Assembly: GCF_019749255.1 (NCBI RefSeq)
Contig: NZ_JACWFH010000026.1
Location: forward strand, 34,141 to 98,140
Length of the DNA stretch: 64,000 nucleotides
Direction: 5' to 3'
Source: Mesobacillus maritimus
GTDB taxonomy: Bacteria; Bacillota; Bacilli; Bacillales; Cytobacillaceae
The stretch's first letter is position 1. Each line of letters begins with the position of its first letter. A program made the translations under genes and the position numbers. Below are positions 53,325-63,903 of the stretch, piece by piece. The notes below the pieces were generated by a model. That model worked only from the letters and a program-made list of their open reading frames with translations, had not been told where the DNA came from and ran no database searches.

Positions 53325-55940
53325 ATGAAGATCAACCGAGTAAGATATTTGAAGGGTCCTAATTACTTTAGTTATAAACCAATGATGTGGATAGAGCTTG
53401 ATATAGAAGCATACGAGTTTCAACCATCCAACAAAATCCCAGGTTTTTCTAAAGAATTAATACAGTTACTACCAGGACTTAAAAAGCACACATGCTCTTT
53501 GGGATATGAAGGGGGATTCATTGAGCGTCTTGAAGAAGGCACTTGGATGGGGCATATCCTTGAGCATATTGCGATTGAACTTCAAATAATGGCTGGAATT
53601 GAAGTGAAACATGGAAAAACGATAACGAGTGAACAAAAGGGTATATACTTTGTTGCTTATGAGTATAAAGAGCCAGAGTCAGGGTTATACGCATTTCAAG
53701 CTGCCTTGGAAATTGGCGAGAGGCTTGCTGAAGGAAAGACAAACATTCGCGTAAATGAATATATAAAGAAAATATCCACTCTATTTTATGAGAATAAACT
53801 TGGTCCAAGTACGGAAGCCATTTATCATGCAGCAATCAAAGAGAAAATCCCGGTTGAAAGGATGAACTGTAATAGTTTGCTCCGTATAGGTACTGGATCG
53901 AGGCAAAAGTCCGTTCAGGCCACGATTACGAGTCAGACCTCCTGTATAGCGGTAGAAACGGCCTGTGATAAACAAGCAACTAAAGATCTCTTAGAAAGTT
54001 GTGGTCTCCCAGTTCCTACCGGTGAAGTAGTAAGGTCATTAGAAGATATCTTCAAGGTGGCTGAAAATCTCCAGTTTCCCCTTGTGATTAAGCCTTTGAA
54101 CGGGAGACAGGGGCAAGGTGTCATCACAAATATAAGAGATAAGGATGAGCTTTTTAATGTGGTAAATTGCATGGACCAGCATGTGAAAGAGTTCATATTG
54201 GAGAAATACTATGAGGGCCATGACTATCGGCTACTTGTTATCAACGGAAAATTGGTTGCTGCAAGCCTAAGGCTTCCTCCTTTTGTGATTGGAAATGGCC
54301 ATGATTCTATCCGCAGATTGATAGAGATAGAGAATAAAAACCCTCTTCGTGGAGAGGGGCATGAAAAACCAATGACGAAAATCCCCTTTAATTTTACTGT
54401 AACATGCTTTCTGGAGAAATTTGGTCTTCACTTGAATTCTGTTCCAGCAAAGGGGCAAATCGTTCAGGTAGTGGGGAATGCGAACCTATCCACTGGTGGA
54501 CAGGCCATTGATGTTACAGATGAAGTGCATCCGACGGTTAAGGAAATTGCCGAAACGGCGGCAAAGGTAATTGGCTTAGATATAGCTGGGATTGATTTTA
54601 TTAGCAAGGATATCGGCAAGCCCTTTGATTCAAAAACCTCAGCGATTATTGAGGTAAACGCTGCACCTGGAATTAGAATGCATCTCTTTCCTAGTAAAGG
54701 AAAAAGTCGGGATGTCGGGAAGGCAATCGTCGACTACCTTTTTAATAATCGAAAGGAGGCTACGATTCCGGTTATTTCAGTTACAGGAACAAATGGCAAA
54801 ACAACAACTACAAGAATGATTAAATATTTTCTTGAGACTGAAAATCGAACAGTTGGTATGACCAACTCAGACGGTGTTTATATCGGGGACGATTGCATTG
54901 ATGAAGGTGATTGTAGTGGTCCTATAAGCGCAAGAAAGATATTAAACAATCCAAGGGTGGATACAGCAGTGCTTGAAACCGCTAGAGGTGGGATTCTCCG
55001 CGAAGGCTTGGCATTCACCCATTGTGATGTTGGCGTTGTTACAAATGTGGCGGAAGATCATCTGGGCCTAGATGGGATTGAAACCTTTGACCAGTTGGTG
55101 AAATTAAAGAGGCTGATTCCTGAAGTGGTACTAGAGGGTGGACATTGTGTATTAAATGCTGATGATGCAGAGGTTGCTAAGATGGCTTCGTATACAAAAG
55201 GAGAAGTCATCTTTACCTCACTTGATGAAAACAATCCCTATATCCAAGAGATAATAAAAAATGGAGGAACCACCTGGTTTCTCGATTCAACTGGTTGGGT
55301 GAGCTACTGTCAAAACAAAGCGACTAAACAATTTTTACCAGTAAAAGATATCCCGATAACCTTTGGTGGCTCGGCAAAGCATAATGTCTCCAATCTTTTG
55401 CAGGCTCTAGCTGCTGCTCATTCTCAGGGGGTAGATATTGAGACTTTAAAAGAAAGGGCAATTAGGTTTACACCTGATTTCCACTTTTCAAAAGGTAGAT
55501 TTAATAAGTTAGACGTTGAAGGAAGGCAGATTATCATTGATTACGCACATAATTGTGCTGGGCTTAAGGCTGTTTTTGAGGCAGTTGAAATGCTAAAGAC
55601 TGGACGTGTCATCACTGTTCTCTCCGCTCCAGGTGACCGTCTTGATTCGGATATTGCTCTATTAGGAGAAATTACCGCAGCGAAAACAGATATTATGGTA
55701 ATTAAAGAGGACGCAGAGTTGAGAGGAAGAAAGCCATTAGAGGTTCCAGCTTTATTAAAAAAGGTGGCAAAAAAGCGGCTCCCAGAGGGGAATATTCACG
55801 TTGTTCCTATAGAAGTTGAAGCGTTTACGAGGGCATGGGAATTATCAAAGTCAGGGGATCTGCTGTTGCTTTTATATGAAAACTTCTCTCAGGTGAGACA
55901 TTTTATTGAGAATTGCATCCAAAAATCCAGAGTTGAATAA
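53325..55940 (+). CDS. cphA: Cyanophycin synthetase
   Basis: An 871-residue two-domain ligase at typical CphA1 length. An N-terminal region precedes an ATP-grasp domain (PLVIKPLNGRQGQGV; later IIEVNAAPGIRMHLFPSKGKSRDVG), which adds Asp. The C-terminal half is a Mur-ligase-like domain with VTGTNGKTTTTRMIKYFLE near residues 486-505, which adds Arg. Product: the Asp-Arg polymer cyanophycin, a nitrogen and carbon store. A terminator (AACTCAATCC / GGTTGAGTT, about 55952-55980) ends the operon. Confidence 0.95.
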   Translation: MKINRVRYLKGPNYFSYKPMMWIELDIEAYEFQPSNKIPGFSKELIQLLPGLKKHTCSLGYEGGFIERLEEGTWMGHILEHIAIELQIMAGIEVKHGKTITSEQKGIYFVAYEYKEPESGLYAFQAALEIGERLAEGKTNIRVNEYIKKISTLFYENKLGPSTEAIYHAAIKEKIPVERMNCNSLLRIGTGSRQKSVQATITSQTSCIAVETACDKQATKDLLESCGLPVPTGEVVRSLEDIFKVAENLQFPLVIKPLNGRQGQGVITNIRDKDELFNVVNCMDQHVKEFILEKYYEGHDYRLLVINGKLVAASLRLPPFVIGNGHDSIRRLIEIENKNPLRGEGHEKPMTKIPFNFTVTCFLEKFGLHLNSVPAKGQIVQVVGNANLSTGGQAIDVTDEVHPTVKEIAETAAKVIGLDIAGIDFISKDIGKPFDSKTSAIIEVNAAPGIRMHLFPSKGKSRDVGKAIVDYLFNNRKEATIPVISVTGTNGKTTTTRMIKYFLETENRTVGMTNSDGVYIGDDCIDEGDCSGPISARKILNNPRVDTAVLETARGGILREGLAFTHCDVGVVTNVAEDHLGLDGIETFDQLVKLKRLIPEVVLEGGHCVLNADDAEVAKMASYTKGEVIFTSLDENNPYIQEIIKNGGTTWFLDSTGWVSYCQNKATKQFLPVKDIPITFGGSAKHNVSNLLQALAAAHSQGVDIETLKERAIRFTPDFHFSKGRFNKLDVEGRQIIIDYAHNCAGLKAVFEAVEMLKTGRVITVLSAPGDRLDSDIALLGEITAAKTDIMVIKEDAELRGRKPLEVPALLKKVAKKRLPEGNIHVVPIEVEAFTRAWELSKSGDLLLLLYENFSQVRHFIENCIQKSRVE

Positions 55941-56101
55941 TCTAAATATGGAAAACTCAATCCTGTGTGGGTTGAGTTTTTCTTCTTAATATCCTTTGTG
56001 GCACATACCAATAAGATAATGAGTTATTCAGCCCTTTATAAAAAATGAGGGCTGTATTATTCCTAATTTTATTTGTACAGAAGCTTACAAAGGAGGACAT
56101 G

Positions 56102-56833
56102 ATGATTACAATACAAATTCCTGGTAGTATCTCGGTACAGAGTTTACAAGGGTACCAGAAGGATATCTATATGGAAATGGAAAAGAGCGATGAGCAATTT
56201 GAGTATTTTACAACCGAAGAACTTCGCTTTGAACTAAGGCTTAGAGAAAACATCATTAAAGCGGCCATCGACCTAAATGATAGTGGTGCTGTTTTTACCT
56301 CGTTTCAGTATTCAAATTTTAACCCAGCATACTGGTCGAAGGGGAGGAATGGCTATTTACTTAGACCGGATGTCTTACCAACAGAAGCAATTCAGGATAT
56401 TTTTATAAATGGGAAATTGTACGGCTTCGAGTGTTCCACAGCCATGGTTATTGTTTTTTATAAAGCTGTCCTTGATTCAATACGTCATTCTGCGTTTAAT
56501 TACTTGTTTAATAATCTACTTGTCTGGAATTGGAATTATGACCCTGACTTACAGATCATCACAAGGAGAGGCGAAGCATATGTCCCTGGTGATGTGATCT
56601 ATTTTTCAAATCCGGATTATAAAGAACCAATATGGATAGGGGCAAATGCAGTAGTGCTTGGAGGAAATCAGTACTATGCTCACGGCATTGGAATTAAGAC
56701 AGCGGCAGAGATGATTGCTGCCCTAAACTCGCTAAGGAAAGAGGGGGCAACAAGGTCAGCGTATGTACTCAAACAGCACAGTAGATTGAATGTTAGGTAT
56801 TTATTTCAATTCTCCAATCTACCTAGGGATTAA
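56102..56833 (+). CDS. tgl: Spore-coat protein-glutamine gamma-glutamyltransferase
   Basis: A 243-residue transglutaminase of the Bacillus Tgl family. The catalytic Cys is in LYGFECSTAMVIVFYKAV near residue 116, with NPAYWSKGRNGYLLRPDV upstream and the NPDYKEPIWIGANAVVLG block later. It cross-links spore coat proteins through Gln-Lys bonds. ATG 56102 is 5 nt after AGGAGG and is preferred over the adjacent ATG 56099 or the upstream frame at 56045. A terminator (AAGGCTGAAAT / ATTTCAGCCTT) follows. Confidence 0.93.
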   Translation: MITIQIPGSISVQSLQGYQKDIYMEMEKSDEQFEYFTTEELRFELRLRENIIKAAIDLNDSGAVFTSFQYSNFNPAYWSKGRNGYLLRPDVLPTEAIQDIFINGKLYGFECSTAMVIVFYKAVLDSIRHSAFNYLFNNLLVWNWNYDPDLQIITRRGEAYVPGDVIYFSNPDYKEPIWIGANAVVLGGNQYYAHGIGIKTAAEMIAALNSLRKEGATRSAYVLKQHSRLNVRYLFQFSNLPRD

Positions 56834-56976
56834 AGGCTGAAATTGCATTTCAGCCTTTTTGTTACGAGTTCTTTTTCATGGGGATAAGAATGGGCGGAAA
56901 TTTTTCAGCCAAATCATTGCACAAAATACCTAGCTTGAATAGGATATATTGATAATTTAAAAGGAGGTAGGTATGA

Positions 56977-57081
56977 ATGTCAGAAGGACATGGTGGATAC
57001 GGAGCAGGTTTCGCCTTGATCGTTGTCTTGTTTATTCTATTGATTATTATTGGAGCATCTTGGGGGTACGGAGGATATTAA
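56977..57081 (+). CDS. YjcZ-family sporulation peptide, 34 aa
   Basis: ATG 56977 behind AAAGGAGGTAGG encodes 34 residues: a Gly/Tyr-rich start (MSEGHGGYGAG), a single hydrophobic helix ([19 protein letters not shown]) and a YGGY tail. This is the YjcZ/sporulation small-membrane-protein pattern. It stands directly after tgl, in a sporulation context. A shorter start in another frame at 56973 is rejected because its product is not family-like. Confidence 0.85.
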   Translation: MSEGHGGYGAGFALIVVLFILLIIIGASWGYGGY

Positions 57082-57119
57082 TCAATCCATTAAGGCTAGA
57101 AAATAAAGGAGGTTAGAGT

Positions 57120-57248
57120 ATGCCATACGGATATGGTTACGGTGGGTGCGGTTACGGTGGATATGGTACAGGATACGGTAGCGGATTTGTGCTAATCGTT
57201 GTCTTGTTCATTTTACTAATCGTCGTTGGTTGTGCCTGCTACAAATAA
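57120..57248 (+). CDS. YjcZ-family sporulation peptide, 42 aa
   Basis: ATG 57120 (GGAGGTTAG upstream) encodes 42 residues with Gly/Tyr repeats ([18 protein letters not shown]), then the same helix as its neighbour ([20 protein letters not shown]). It is a paralogue of the 34-aa peptide 39 nt before it. A terminator (AAGTGTTCGG / CCGGACACTT with T-run, about 57273-57305) follows the pair. Confidence 0.85.
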   Translation: MPYGYGYGGCGYGGYGTGYGSGFVLIVVLFILLIVVGCACYK

Positions 57249-57472
57249 TTACTTTGACCTATAAAGTGCAAAAGAAGTGTTCGGGTATCCGGACACTTCT
57301 TTTTAGATGTTCCATCACGATAGCATCTCCTACGCTTTCGTAATATTTGCCCATGTTTAGGGGAAGAATTGAAAAATGAAAAGTTTTCCTATGGAAAGGT
57401 AGAAATTGTATTACTTTATTTAAAGGGTATAGGCTGCTTATAGAAATGAAAACTGGGAATGGAGGGAATAGA

Positions 57473-59155
57473 ATGAGTGAACCATGGTGGAAAAAATCGG
57501 TTGTTTACCAAATTTATCCGAAAAGCTTCTATGATACAACCGGGAATGGTGTAGGGGATCTCCAAGGTATTATTTCAAAACTTGATTATTTAAAGGAACT
57601 AGGGATTGATGTAGTATGGTTAACACCAATTTATGAATCACCGCAAAGAGATAATGGATACGATATCAGCAATTACTTCAAAATCTATCAGGAATATGGA
57701 ACGATGGAGGATTTTGATAGACTCCTTAAGGAAGCTCATGAGCGTGATATTAAAATTATAATGGATATTGTTGTCAATCATTCTTCAACAGAGCATCAAT
57801 GGTTTCAAGATGCAAAAAGATCAAAAGACAGTCGATATCGTGAATATTACATATGGAAGGATCCAAAATCTGCTGGAAGTGCTCCGACAAACTGGGAATC
57901 TAAGTTTGGAGGGTCTGCTTGGGAATACAATGAGGAAACTGGTCAATATTATTTACATTTATTTGATGTAACACAAGCAGACTTAAATTGGGAAAACGAA
58001 CAATTGCGCAAGGAAGTTTACGACATGATGCATTTTTGGTTTAAAAAAGGAGTAGATGGGTTCCGTTTAGATGTGATTAATTTAATCTCGAAAGATCAAG
58101 AGTACCCAGATGATGATGGCAGTGTCCCTCCTGGTGACGGTCGGAAATTCTATACGGATGGGCCAAGAGTGCATGAATTTCTTCAGGAAATGAATAAAGA
58201 AGTTTTTTCAAAGTATGACCCAATGACAGTGGGAGAAATGAGCTCAACAACGATTGAAAACTGCATTAAATACTCAAATCCTGAACGGAAAGAATTAAGC
58301 ATGACTTTTAACTTTCACCATTTAAAGGTGGATTATCCTAATGGTGAAAAATGGACGGTGGCTGATTTTGATTTCCTTGCGTTAAAACGAATTCTGTCAT
58401 TATGGCAAGTAGAAATGAATAAGGGCGGAGGGTGGAATGCCTTATTTTGGTGCAATCATGATCAACCAAGAATAGTCTCACGATATGGGAATGATAAGGA
58501 ATATCACCGTGAATCAGCCAAAGCACTGGCAACGACAATTCATATGATGCAAGGGACTCCTTATATTTATCAAGGTGAAGAAATCGGGATGACGAATCCC
58601 TATTTCGATAAAATTGAGGACTACAGAGATGTAGAATCGTTAAATATTTTTAAGATGAAAAAAGCGGAGGGAATGTCTGAGGAAGAGATCTTGAAGATAT
58701 TGCAAAGTAAGTCTCGTGATAACTCCCGTACACCTGTTCAATGGACCCAAGACAAGCATGGAGGGTTTACAAAGGGAACTCCGTGGATCAATGTAGCCGC
58801 AAATTATCCAGAAATTAATGTGGACAAGGCACTTGAGGATCATAACTCAGTCTTTTATCATTATAAGAAACTCATTGAGCTTCGAAAAAAATATGAGGTT
58901 ATCACCTATGGCGATTATGAGCTTATACATGAAGAGGATCCGGAGATATTTGCCTACTTGCGCAATGGCGAAAAAGAGAAGCTCCTTGTCATCTCTAACT
59001 TTTACGATAAGAATACAGAATTTGTGTTACCTGAACATATAGATGTCAGTGGATTAAATGCAGAAGTCCTTATATCGAACTACCCTGAAACTAGTATTGA
59101 TTTTAGAAGAGTATCATTAAAACCTTATGAATCAATTGTATATCTATTATCTTAG
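57473..59155 (+). CDS. malL: GH13 alpha-glucosidase (oligo-1,6-glucosidase-like)
   Basis: A 560-residue glycoside hydrolase of family 13. The four conserved regions are seen: DIVVNHSS, GFRLDVINLI (nucleophile Asp), TVGEMSS (acid/base Glu) and FWCNHDQPR. A C-terminal beta domain completes it. It cleaves alpha-1,6 or alpha-1,4 linkages of short oligosaccharides in the cytoplasm. ATG 57473 follows GGAGGG and is preferred over 57446. No sugar transporter or regulator lies nearby. Confidence 0.88.
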   Translation: MSEPWWKKSVVYQIYPKSFYDTTGNGVGDLQGIISKLDYLKELGIDVVWLTPIYESPQRDNGYDISNYFKIYQEYGTMEDFDRLLKEAHERDIKIIMDIVVNHSSTEHQWFQDAKRSKDSRYREYYIWKDPKSAGSAPTNWESKFGGSAWEYNEETGQYYLHLFDVTQADLNWENEQLRKEVYDMMHFWFKKGVDGFRLDVINLISKDQEYPDDDGSVPPGDGRKFYTDGPRVHEFLQEMNKEVFSKYDPMTVGEMSSTTIENCIKYSNPERKELSMTFNFHHLKVDYPNGEKWTVADFDFLALKRILSLWQVEMNKGGGWNALFWCNHDQPRIVSRYGNDKEYHRESAKALATTIHMMQGTPYIYQGEEIGMTNPYFDKIEDYRDVESLNIFKMKKAEGMSEEEILKILQSKSRDNSRTPVQWTQDKHGGFTKGTPWINVAANYPEINVDKALEDHNSVFYHYKKLIELRKKYEVITYGDYELIHEEDPEIFAYLRNGEKEKLLVISNFYDKNTEFVLPEHIDVSGLNAEVLISNYPETSIDFRRVSLKPYESIVYLLS

Positions 59156-59296
59156 ATTAAGGGAATATGCTGATTTATATGTAGATTGGATTTGAAGTGG
59201 AAGGGGCAGACCATTAATGTTATAGCTTTAGAATGTAATCAGCATAATGGTTTCTTCTTTTAAAAAGCAACAAAATTTGAGAAAGTGCCTAAGTAA

Positions 59297-59328
59297 AAAG
59301 ATAGTGGAGCCTCCACTGTCTTTTTTGC
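59297..59328 (+). terminator. Terminator upstream of the AlaX-like gene
   Basis: AAAGATAGTGGAG / CTCCACTGTCTTT stem followed by T residues, about 140 nt after the glucosidase stop. Confidence 0.75.
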
Positions 59329-59383
59329 GTAGAGAAGAGTGATATACTAAAAAACAGAAATTCGCAATGGAGGGAATAGTTGA

Positions 59384-60580
59384 GTGGACGAAAAATTATA
59401 TTATCAGGATCAGTATCTAGCAAATTTCTCAACAGAGGTGATTGAACAAGGGAAAGATGAAGCGGGGAAGTGGTATGCCATTTTAAAGGAGACCGCTTTT
59501 TATCCAACGGGTGGTGGTCAGCCTTGTGATACCGGCTATATCGATGGGGTTAAAGTTTATGATGTAGAAGAAAGAGACGGAGAAATATTCCATTATCTAG
59601 AGACACCCTTGCCTACTGAATTAACAATGGTTGATTGTCAACTAGACTGGGACCGGCGATATGATCATATGCAGCAACATTCAGGCCAACATATTCTTTC
59701 GGCTGCGTTCGAAGATTTATTAGGATACCGTACAGTGTCTTTCCATCTTGGAAAAGAAACATTGACGATTGACCTAGATATTGCTGAGCTATCAGAGAAA
59801 GAGGCAAAGGTTGCAGAAGAGAAGGCAAATCAAATCGTTGCTGAAGGTCGAAAGATTGAAACAATATGGGTTAATCCAGATGAATTGAAAAAATATCGTC
59901 TAAGAAAACAGGTATCGGTTACACAGAATATTCGTCTTGTGGTTATTCCAGAATTTGACTATAACGGCTGTGGTGGCACACATCCAAGAACAACAGCGGA
60001 AACAGGTCCAATTAAAATCCTTGGTTGGGAAAAACAGCGAAAGAAAATTCGTGTAGAATTTATTTGTGGTGGGCGAGTTCTAGCACACCTACACGAAAAG
60101 CATATAATATTACAACAATTATCAGGATTGCTTAATGCCCCTCAAGGGGAGTTGGTTCATGTAGCAGAACGTTTGTTAGCTGGGAATAAGAACCTGGAAA
60201 AGGCTATCGAAGAAGCGAACGATAGGTTGTTATATTATGAGGGGAAGGAATTAATCGAAGTTCACCCAGAACAAATGGTTACAGTGGTCTTTCAAAATCG
60301 AAGTGTACAAGAACTTCAAAAATTAGCTCGCTCAGTAGTTGCAATTGCTGAAGAAAAAGTTGTCGTTCTGCTCGCTGAGAATGGTGAGAGACTTCAGGTT
60401 GTTTGTGCTCGTGGAGAGAAGGTCGAGACCAATATGAAGCAACTTATTGGAGACATTCTATCCCATATTCATGGAAAAGGTGGCGGGAGCGAAAGCTTTG
60501 CCCAAGGTGGAGGAGCGGCAGTATTATCTGGGGAAAACCTGATCACAACTTTGAAGGAAAAAAAAGTTCTCCAATCGTAA
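59384..60580 (+). CDS. Alanyl-tRNA editing protein (AlaX-like, with DHHA1 domain)
   Basis: A 398-residue trans-editing factor. The zinc-binding editing-site motifs are HSGQHILSAAF (HxxxH) and CGGTHPRTTAETG (CxxxH). The C-terminal part ends in a DHHA1-like Gly-rich segment (GKGGGSESFAQGGGA), as in AlaRS. It hydrolyses Ser- or Gly-mischarged tRNA-Ala. GTG 59384 follows GGAGGG. Confidence 0.9.
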   Translation: MDEKLYYQDQYLANFSTEVIEQGKDEAGKWYAILKETAFYPTGGGQPCDTGYIDGVKVYDVEERDGEIFHYLETPLPTELTMVDCQLDWDRRYDHMQQHSGQHILSAAFEDLLGYRTVSFHLGKETLTIDLDIAELSEKEAKVAEEKANQIVAEGRKIETIWVNPDELKKYRLRKQVSVTQNIRLVVIPEFDYNGCGGTHPRTTAETGPIKILGWEKQRKKIRVEFICGGRVLAHLHEKHIILQQLSGLLNAPQGELVHVAERLLAGNKNLEKAIEEANDRLLYYEGKELIEVHPEQMVTVVFQNRSVQELQKLARSVVAIAEEKVVVLLAENGERLQVVCARGEKVETNMKQLIGDILSHIHGKGGGSESFAQGGGAAVLSGENLITTLKEKKVLQS

Positions 60581-60712
60581 ACTGGGAGAGAAAACCAGAT
60601 TGCAAACTTTTCCCGTAAACTATATGATTAAAGTTATGGAGATTTTTTAGCTTTTAAATGAGTACGATTTAGAATAAATGAACATGTTTGCTGTTAGAAA
60701 GGATTTTTAAAC

Positions 60713-62290
60713 ATGAAGAATTTAAAGGAACAAGTTTTATCGCGGAGAACATTTGCAATCATTTCCCACCCAGACGCCGGAAAAACGACGTTGACAGAAC
60801 AACTATTGCTATTTGGAGGAGCCATCCGCGATGCAGGAACCGTTAAAGGAAAGAAAACGGGGAAATATGCAACGAGTGATTGGATGGAGATAGAGAAACA
60901 GCGTGGTATCTCCGTAACCTCCAGTGTTATGCAATTTGATTATGATGGTTTTCGTGTCAACATCCTCGATACTCCTGGTCACCAGGACTTTAGTGAAGAC
61001 ACCTATCGCACATTAACCGCCGTAGATAGCGCCGTTATGATTATTGACTCTGCAAAGGGGATTGAGGAGCAGACTCTAAAATTATTTAAGGTCTGTCGCA
61101 TGAGAGGTATCCCGATTTTTACTTTCATTAATAAGTTGGATCGCGAAGGGAAAGCACCTTTAGAATTGCTTGCCGAGTTAGAAGAAGTCTTGGGAATTGA
61201 AACATATCCAATGAACTGGCCAATCGGAATGGGAAAACAATTTCTTGGGATTTACGATCGCCATCACAAGAGAATAGAACAATTTCGCGTCGATAAAGAG
61301 GAGAAGTTTATTCCATTAAATACAGAAGGGGAAATTTCTGGAGACCATCGTTTAAAGGAATCTCCGCTGTACGATCAGACGCTTGAGGAAATTATGCTCC
61401 TCGATGAGGCAGGAAATGAATTTTCAACTGAACGAGTTCGTGATGGTGAATTGATTCCTGTTTTCTTTGGGAGTGCGTTAACCAATTTTGGTGTTCAGAC
61501 CTTCCTGGAGTCGTATTTAGAATTTGCTCCTATGCCGCAACCACGAAACAGTACAAATGGAGAAATTGACCCGACGTCTGAGGAGTTTTCTGGATTTATC
61601 TTTAAGATTCAAGCAAACATGAATCCTGCGCATCGTGATCGAATTGCTTTCCTCCGAATTTGCTCTGGGAAGTTTGATAGAGGAATGAACGTGACCTTAC
61701 CTCGTACTGGAAAGTCAATTAAAATTGCTTCTTCAACGCAATTCATGGCTGATGACCGGAGTACAGTTGATGAAGCTGTTGCTGGAGATATTATCGGTTT
61801 ATATGATCCAGGTACGTATCAAATTGGAGATACACTGATTTCTGGAAAAGATTTATTCCAATATGAGCGCTTGCCACAGTTTACACCGGAACTTTTTGTA
61901 AGAGTGACGGCTAAAAATGTGATGAAGCAAAAACATTTCCATAAAGGCATACAGCAGTTAGTACAAGAAGGTGCTATTCAGTTGTTTAAAACGGTCAAAA
62001 CGGAGGAGTACTTACTCGGTGCGGTAGGTCAACTCCAGTTCGAGGTGTTTGAACATAGAATGCGCAATGAATACAATGTTGAAGTTTATATGGAGAGAAT
62101 AGGCTCTAAAATTGCTCGTTGGATTGAAAATGAGGATATTAACGAGAATCTTTCGAGTTCTCGTAGTCTGCTCGTCCACGATCGCTATGAGAAAAAGGCA
62201 TTCTTATTTGAAAATGATTTTGCCTTGCGTTGGTTCCAGGATAAGAATCCTGAAATAAAGCTATACAATCCAATGGATATTAACCAATAA
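60713..62290 (+). CDS. prfC: Peptide chain release factor 3
   Basis: A 525-residue translational GTPase. G motifs are [12 protein letters not shown] (G1), [13 protein letters not shown] (switch I), [15 protein letters not shown] (G3) and NKLDRE (G4). The C-terminal domains include [17 protein letters not shown]. It releases RF1/RF2 from ribosomes after termination. Bacillus subtilis lacks RF3, to my knowledge, so presence here is a useful taxonomic marker. A terminator (AGAAGAGCTGTCAT / ATGACAGCTCTTCT) follows. Confidence 0.95.
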   Translation: MKNLKEQVLSRRTFAIISHPDAGKTTLTEQLLLFGGAIRDAGTVKGKKTGKYATSDWMEIEKQRGISVTSSVMQFDYDGFRVNILDTPGHQDFSEDTYRTLTAVDSAVMIIDSAKGIEEQTLKLFKVCRMRGIPIFTFINKLDREGKAPLELLAELEEVLGIETYPMNWPIGMGKQFLGIYDRHHKRIEQFRVDKEEKFIPLNTEGEISGDHRLKESPLYDQTLEEIMLLDEAGNEFSTERVRDGELIPVFFGSALTNFGVQTFLESYLEFAPMPQPRNSTNGEIDPTSEEFSGFIFKIQANMNPAHRDRIAFLRICSGKFDRGMNVTLPRTGKSIKIASSTQFMADDRSTVDEAVAGDIIGLYDPGTYQIGDTLISGKDLFQYERLPQFTPELFVRVTAKNVMKQKHFHKGIQQLVQEGAIQLFKTVKTEEYLLGAVGQLQFEVFEHRMRNEYNVEVYMERIGSKIARWIENEDINENLSSSRSLLVHDRYEKKAFLFENDFALRWFQDKNPEIKLYNPMDINQ

Positions 62291-62303
62291 TATTTTTTGC
62301 AAA

Positions 62304-62342
62304 AGAAGAGCTGTCATATAAATGACAGCTCTTCTTTTGGTT
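62304..62342 (+). terminator. Terminator of prfC
   Basis: A 16-bp class stem AAAGAAGAGCTGTCAT / ATGACAGCTCTTCTTT with a short AT loop, located about 15 nt after the prfC stop. Confidence 0.85.
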
Positions 62343-62511
62343 TTTGGAACTTCAAGGTTTCATGGGGATATGTCTTTAGATTGACAAGATAGAAAATATA
62401 GGAACCCAACAACTATTGACATTCTAATAATATATAAATATAGTATTAACTGTACCGCTTTTATGCATAAAAGCGTTTAAGTGAAAAAGAATGGAACTAG
62501 GGGGATACAAC

Positions 62512-63903
62512 ATGCAACAGCAAAAGTTAGTTAATATTCATCCGATTGAGGCATGTGTTGTGACAATCCTAATGTTAGTAGGAATTGGTACTAGCATCAT
62601 TAAGTTAGAATTGGTACCTCATATTCCTGTTAGTATCGCCATTCTGTTCTTGTTAGTTTACGGTGTACTAAAAAGAGTGAAACTGAAGGACCTTGAATCC
62701 GCCTTAGTTGATGGAGCCAGGTCTGGTGCTGGGGCGGTTTTAATTTTCTTTTTTATAGGAATGTTAATAAGCAGTTGGATGGCAAGTGGGACAATCCCTA
62801 CGTTTATTTTTTTAGCTTTTGAAACCATTTCCGGAAAATGGTTTTATGCTCTTGTGTTTGTCATCACAGCGGCCATTGGTTTAGGTATTGGTAGTTCCCT
62901 CACAACTGCAGCAACAATTGGGACAGCCTTTATAAGTATCTCAGGCGCGTTTGAGATGTCTTCGGCTATCACTGCGGGTGCAATTGTATCAGGTGCCTTT
63001 TTCGGAGATAAAATGTCTCCATTATCTGATACGACAACGCTTGCGTCGTCTACGGCTAAAGTAGATTTATTTGAACACATCAAAAATATGGCTTGGACGA
63101 CCATTCCAGCATTTTTAATAGCTTTATCTTTCTTTTCTATTCTATCACCGGCTGACTCCGGAATGCATTATCGGGAGGTCAACCAGATTAAACAAGAACT
63201 GGTTGAAATGAACCTAGTTCACTGGTATTCGTTAATTCCCTTTGGAATTCTTGTTGTTTTGGCCTTGAAAAAGATACCAGCAATTTTTACCCTTGGTAGT
63301 AGTGCTTTTTCGGCATTAATAATTAGTTTAGTGACTACTGATAAGGAGAAGTGGTCAGAGCTCCCCACTATTTTGTACTCAGGTTTTCAACCAGATACAA
63401 AGATAGCAGTTGTTGATTCACTGTTATCTAGGGGTGGTATTGAAAGTATGTTGTTTTCCATTTCTCTTGTTTTACTTGCATTATCAATGGGGGGGCTGCT
63501 ATTTAGGCTTGGAATCTTGCCTGCAGTTATCTCCTTATTAATCAAAGGGGTAGAAAAGACATCTGTATTGGTTTTTTCGACAGCTGCGTCAGCAATTGGG
63601 ATTAACTTTTTAATTGGTGAACAATACTTATCGATTATTTTAACAGGGAATACTTTCGAATCATATTTTCAAAAGGCAGGACTCCACCCTAAAAATCTTT
63701 CGAGAATACTAGAGGATGCAGGCACAGTCATCAATCCACTTGTTCCGTGGAGTGTGTGCGGCGTATTTTTAGCAGGAGTGCTAAACGTCCCGACCGCTGA
63801 GTATGCATTCTTTTCGTTTTTCTGTCTAGCCTCTCCAGTCCTTACAATCTTGGCTGGGTTCTTAAATATTTCAATCACCAAGGTTGAAAAAAACCCAGCT
63901 TAA
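62512..63903 (+). CDS. nhaC: Na+/H+ antiporter NhaC-type
   Basis: A 463-residue membrane protein with about eleven spans. NhaC family blocks include AITAGAIVSGAFFGDKMSPLSDTTTLASS in the middle and LIGEQYLSIILTGNTF plus LEDAGTVINPLVPWSVCG late. It exchanges Na+ for H+ for salt and pH balance. ATG 62512 with TAGGGGGA is preferred to the frame start at 62491. The last 97 nt of the window hold no gene. Confidence 0.9.
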   Translation: MQQQKLVNIHPIEACVVTILMLVGIGTSIIKLELVPHIPVSIAILFLLVYGVLKRVKLKDLESALVDGARSGAGAVLIFFFIGMLISSWMASGTIPTFIFLAFETISGKWFYALVFVITAAIGLGIGSSLTTAATIGTAFISISGAFEMSSAITAGAIVSGAFFGDKMSPLSDTTTLASSTAKVDLFEHIKNMAWTTIPAFLIALSFFSILSPADSGMHYREVNQIKQELVEMNLVHWYSLIPFGILVVLALKKIPAIFTLGSSAFSALIISLVTTDKEKWSELPTILYSGFQPDTKIAVVDSLLSRGGIESMLFSISLVLLALSMGGLLFRLGILPAVISLLIKGVEKTSVLVFSTAASAIGINFLIGEQYLSIILTGNTFESYFQKAGLHPKNLSRILEDAGTVINPLVPWSVCGVFLAGVLNVPTAEYAFFSFFCLASPVLTILAGFLNISITKVEKNPA

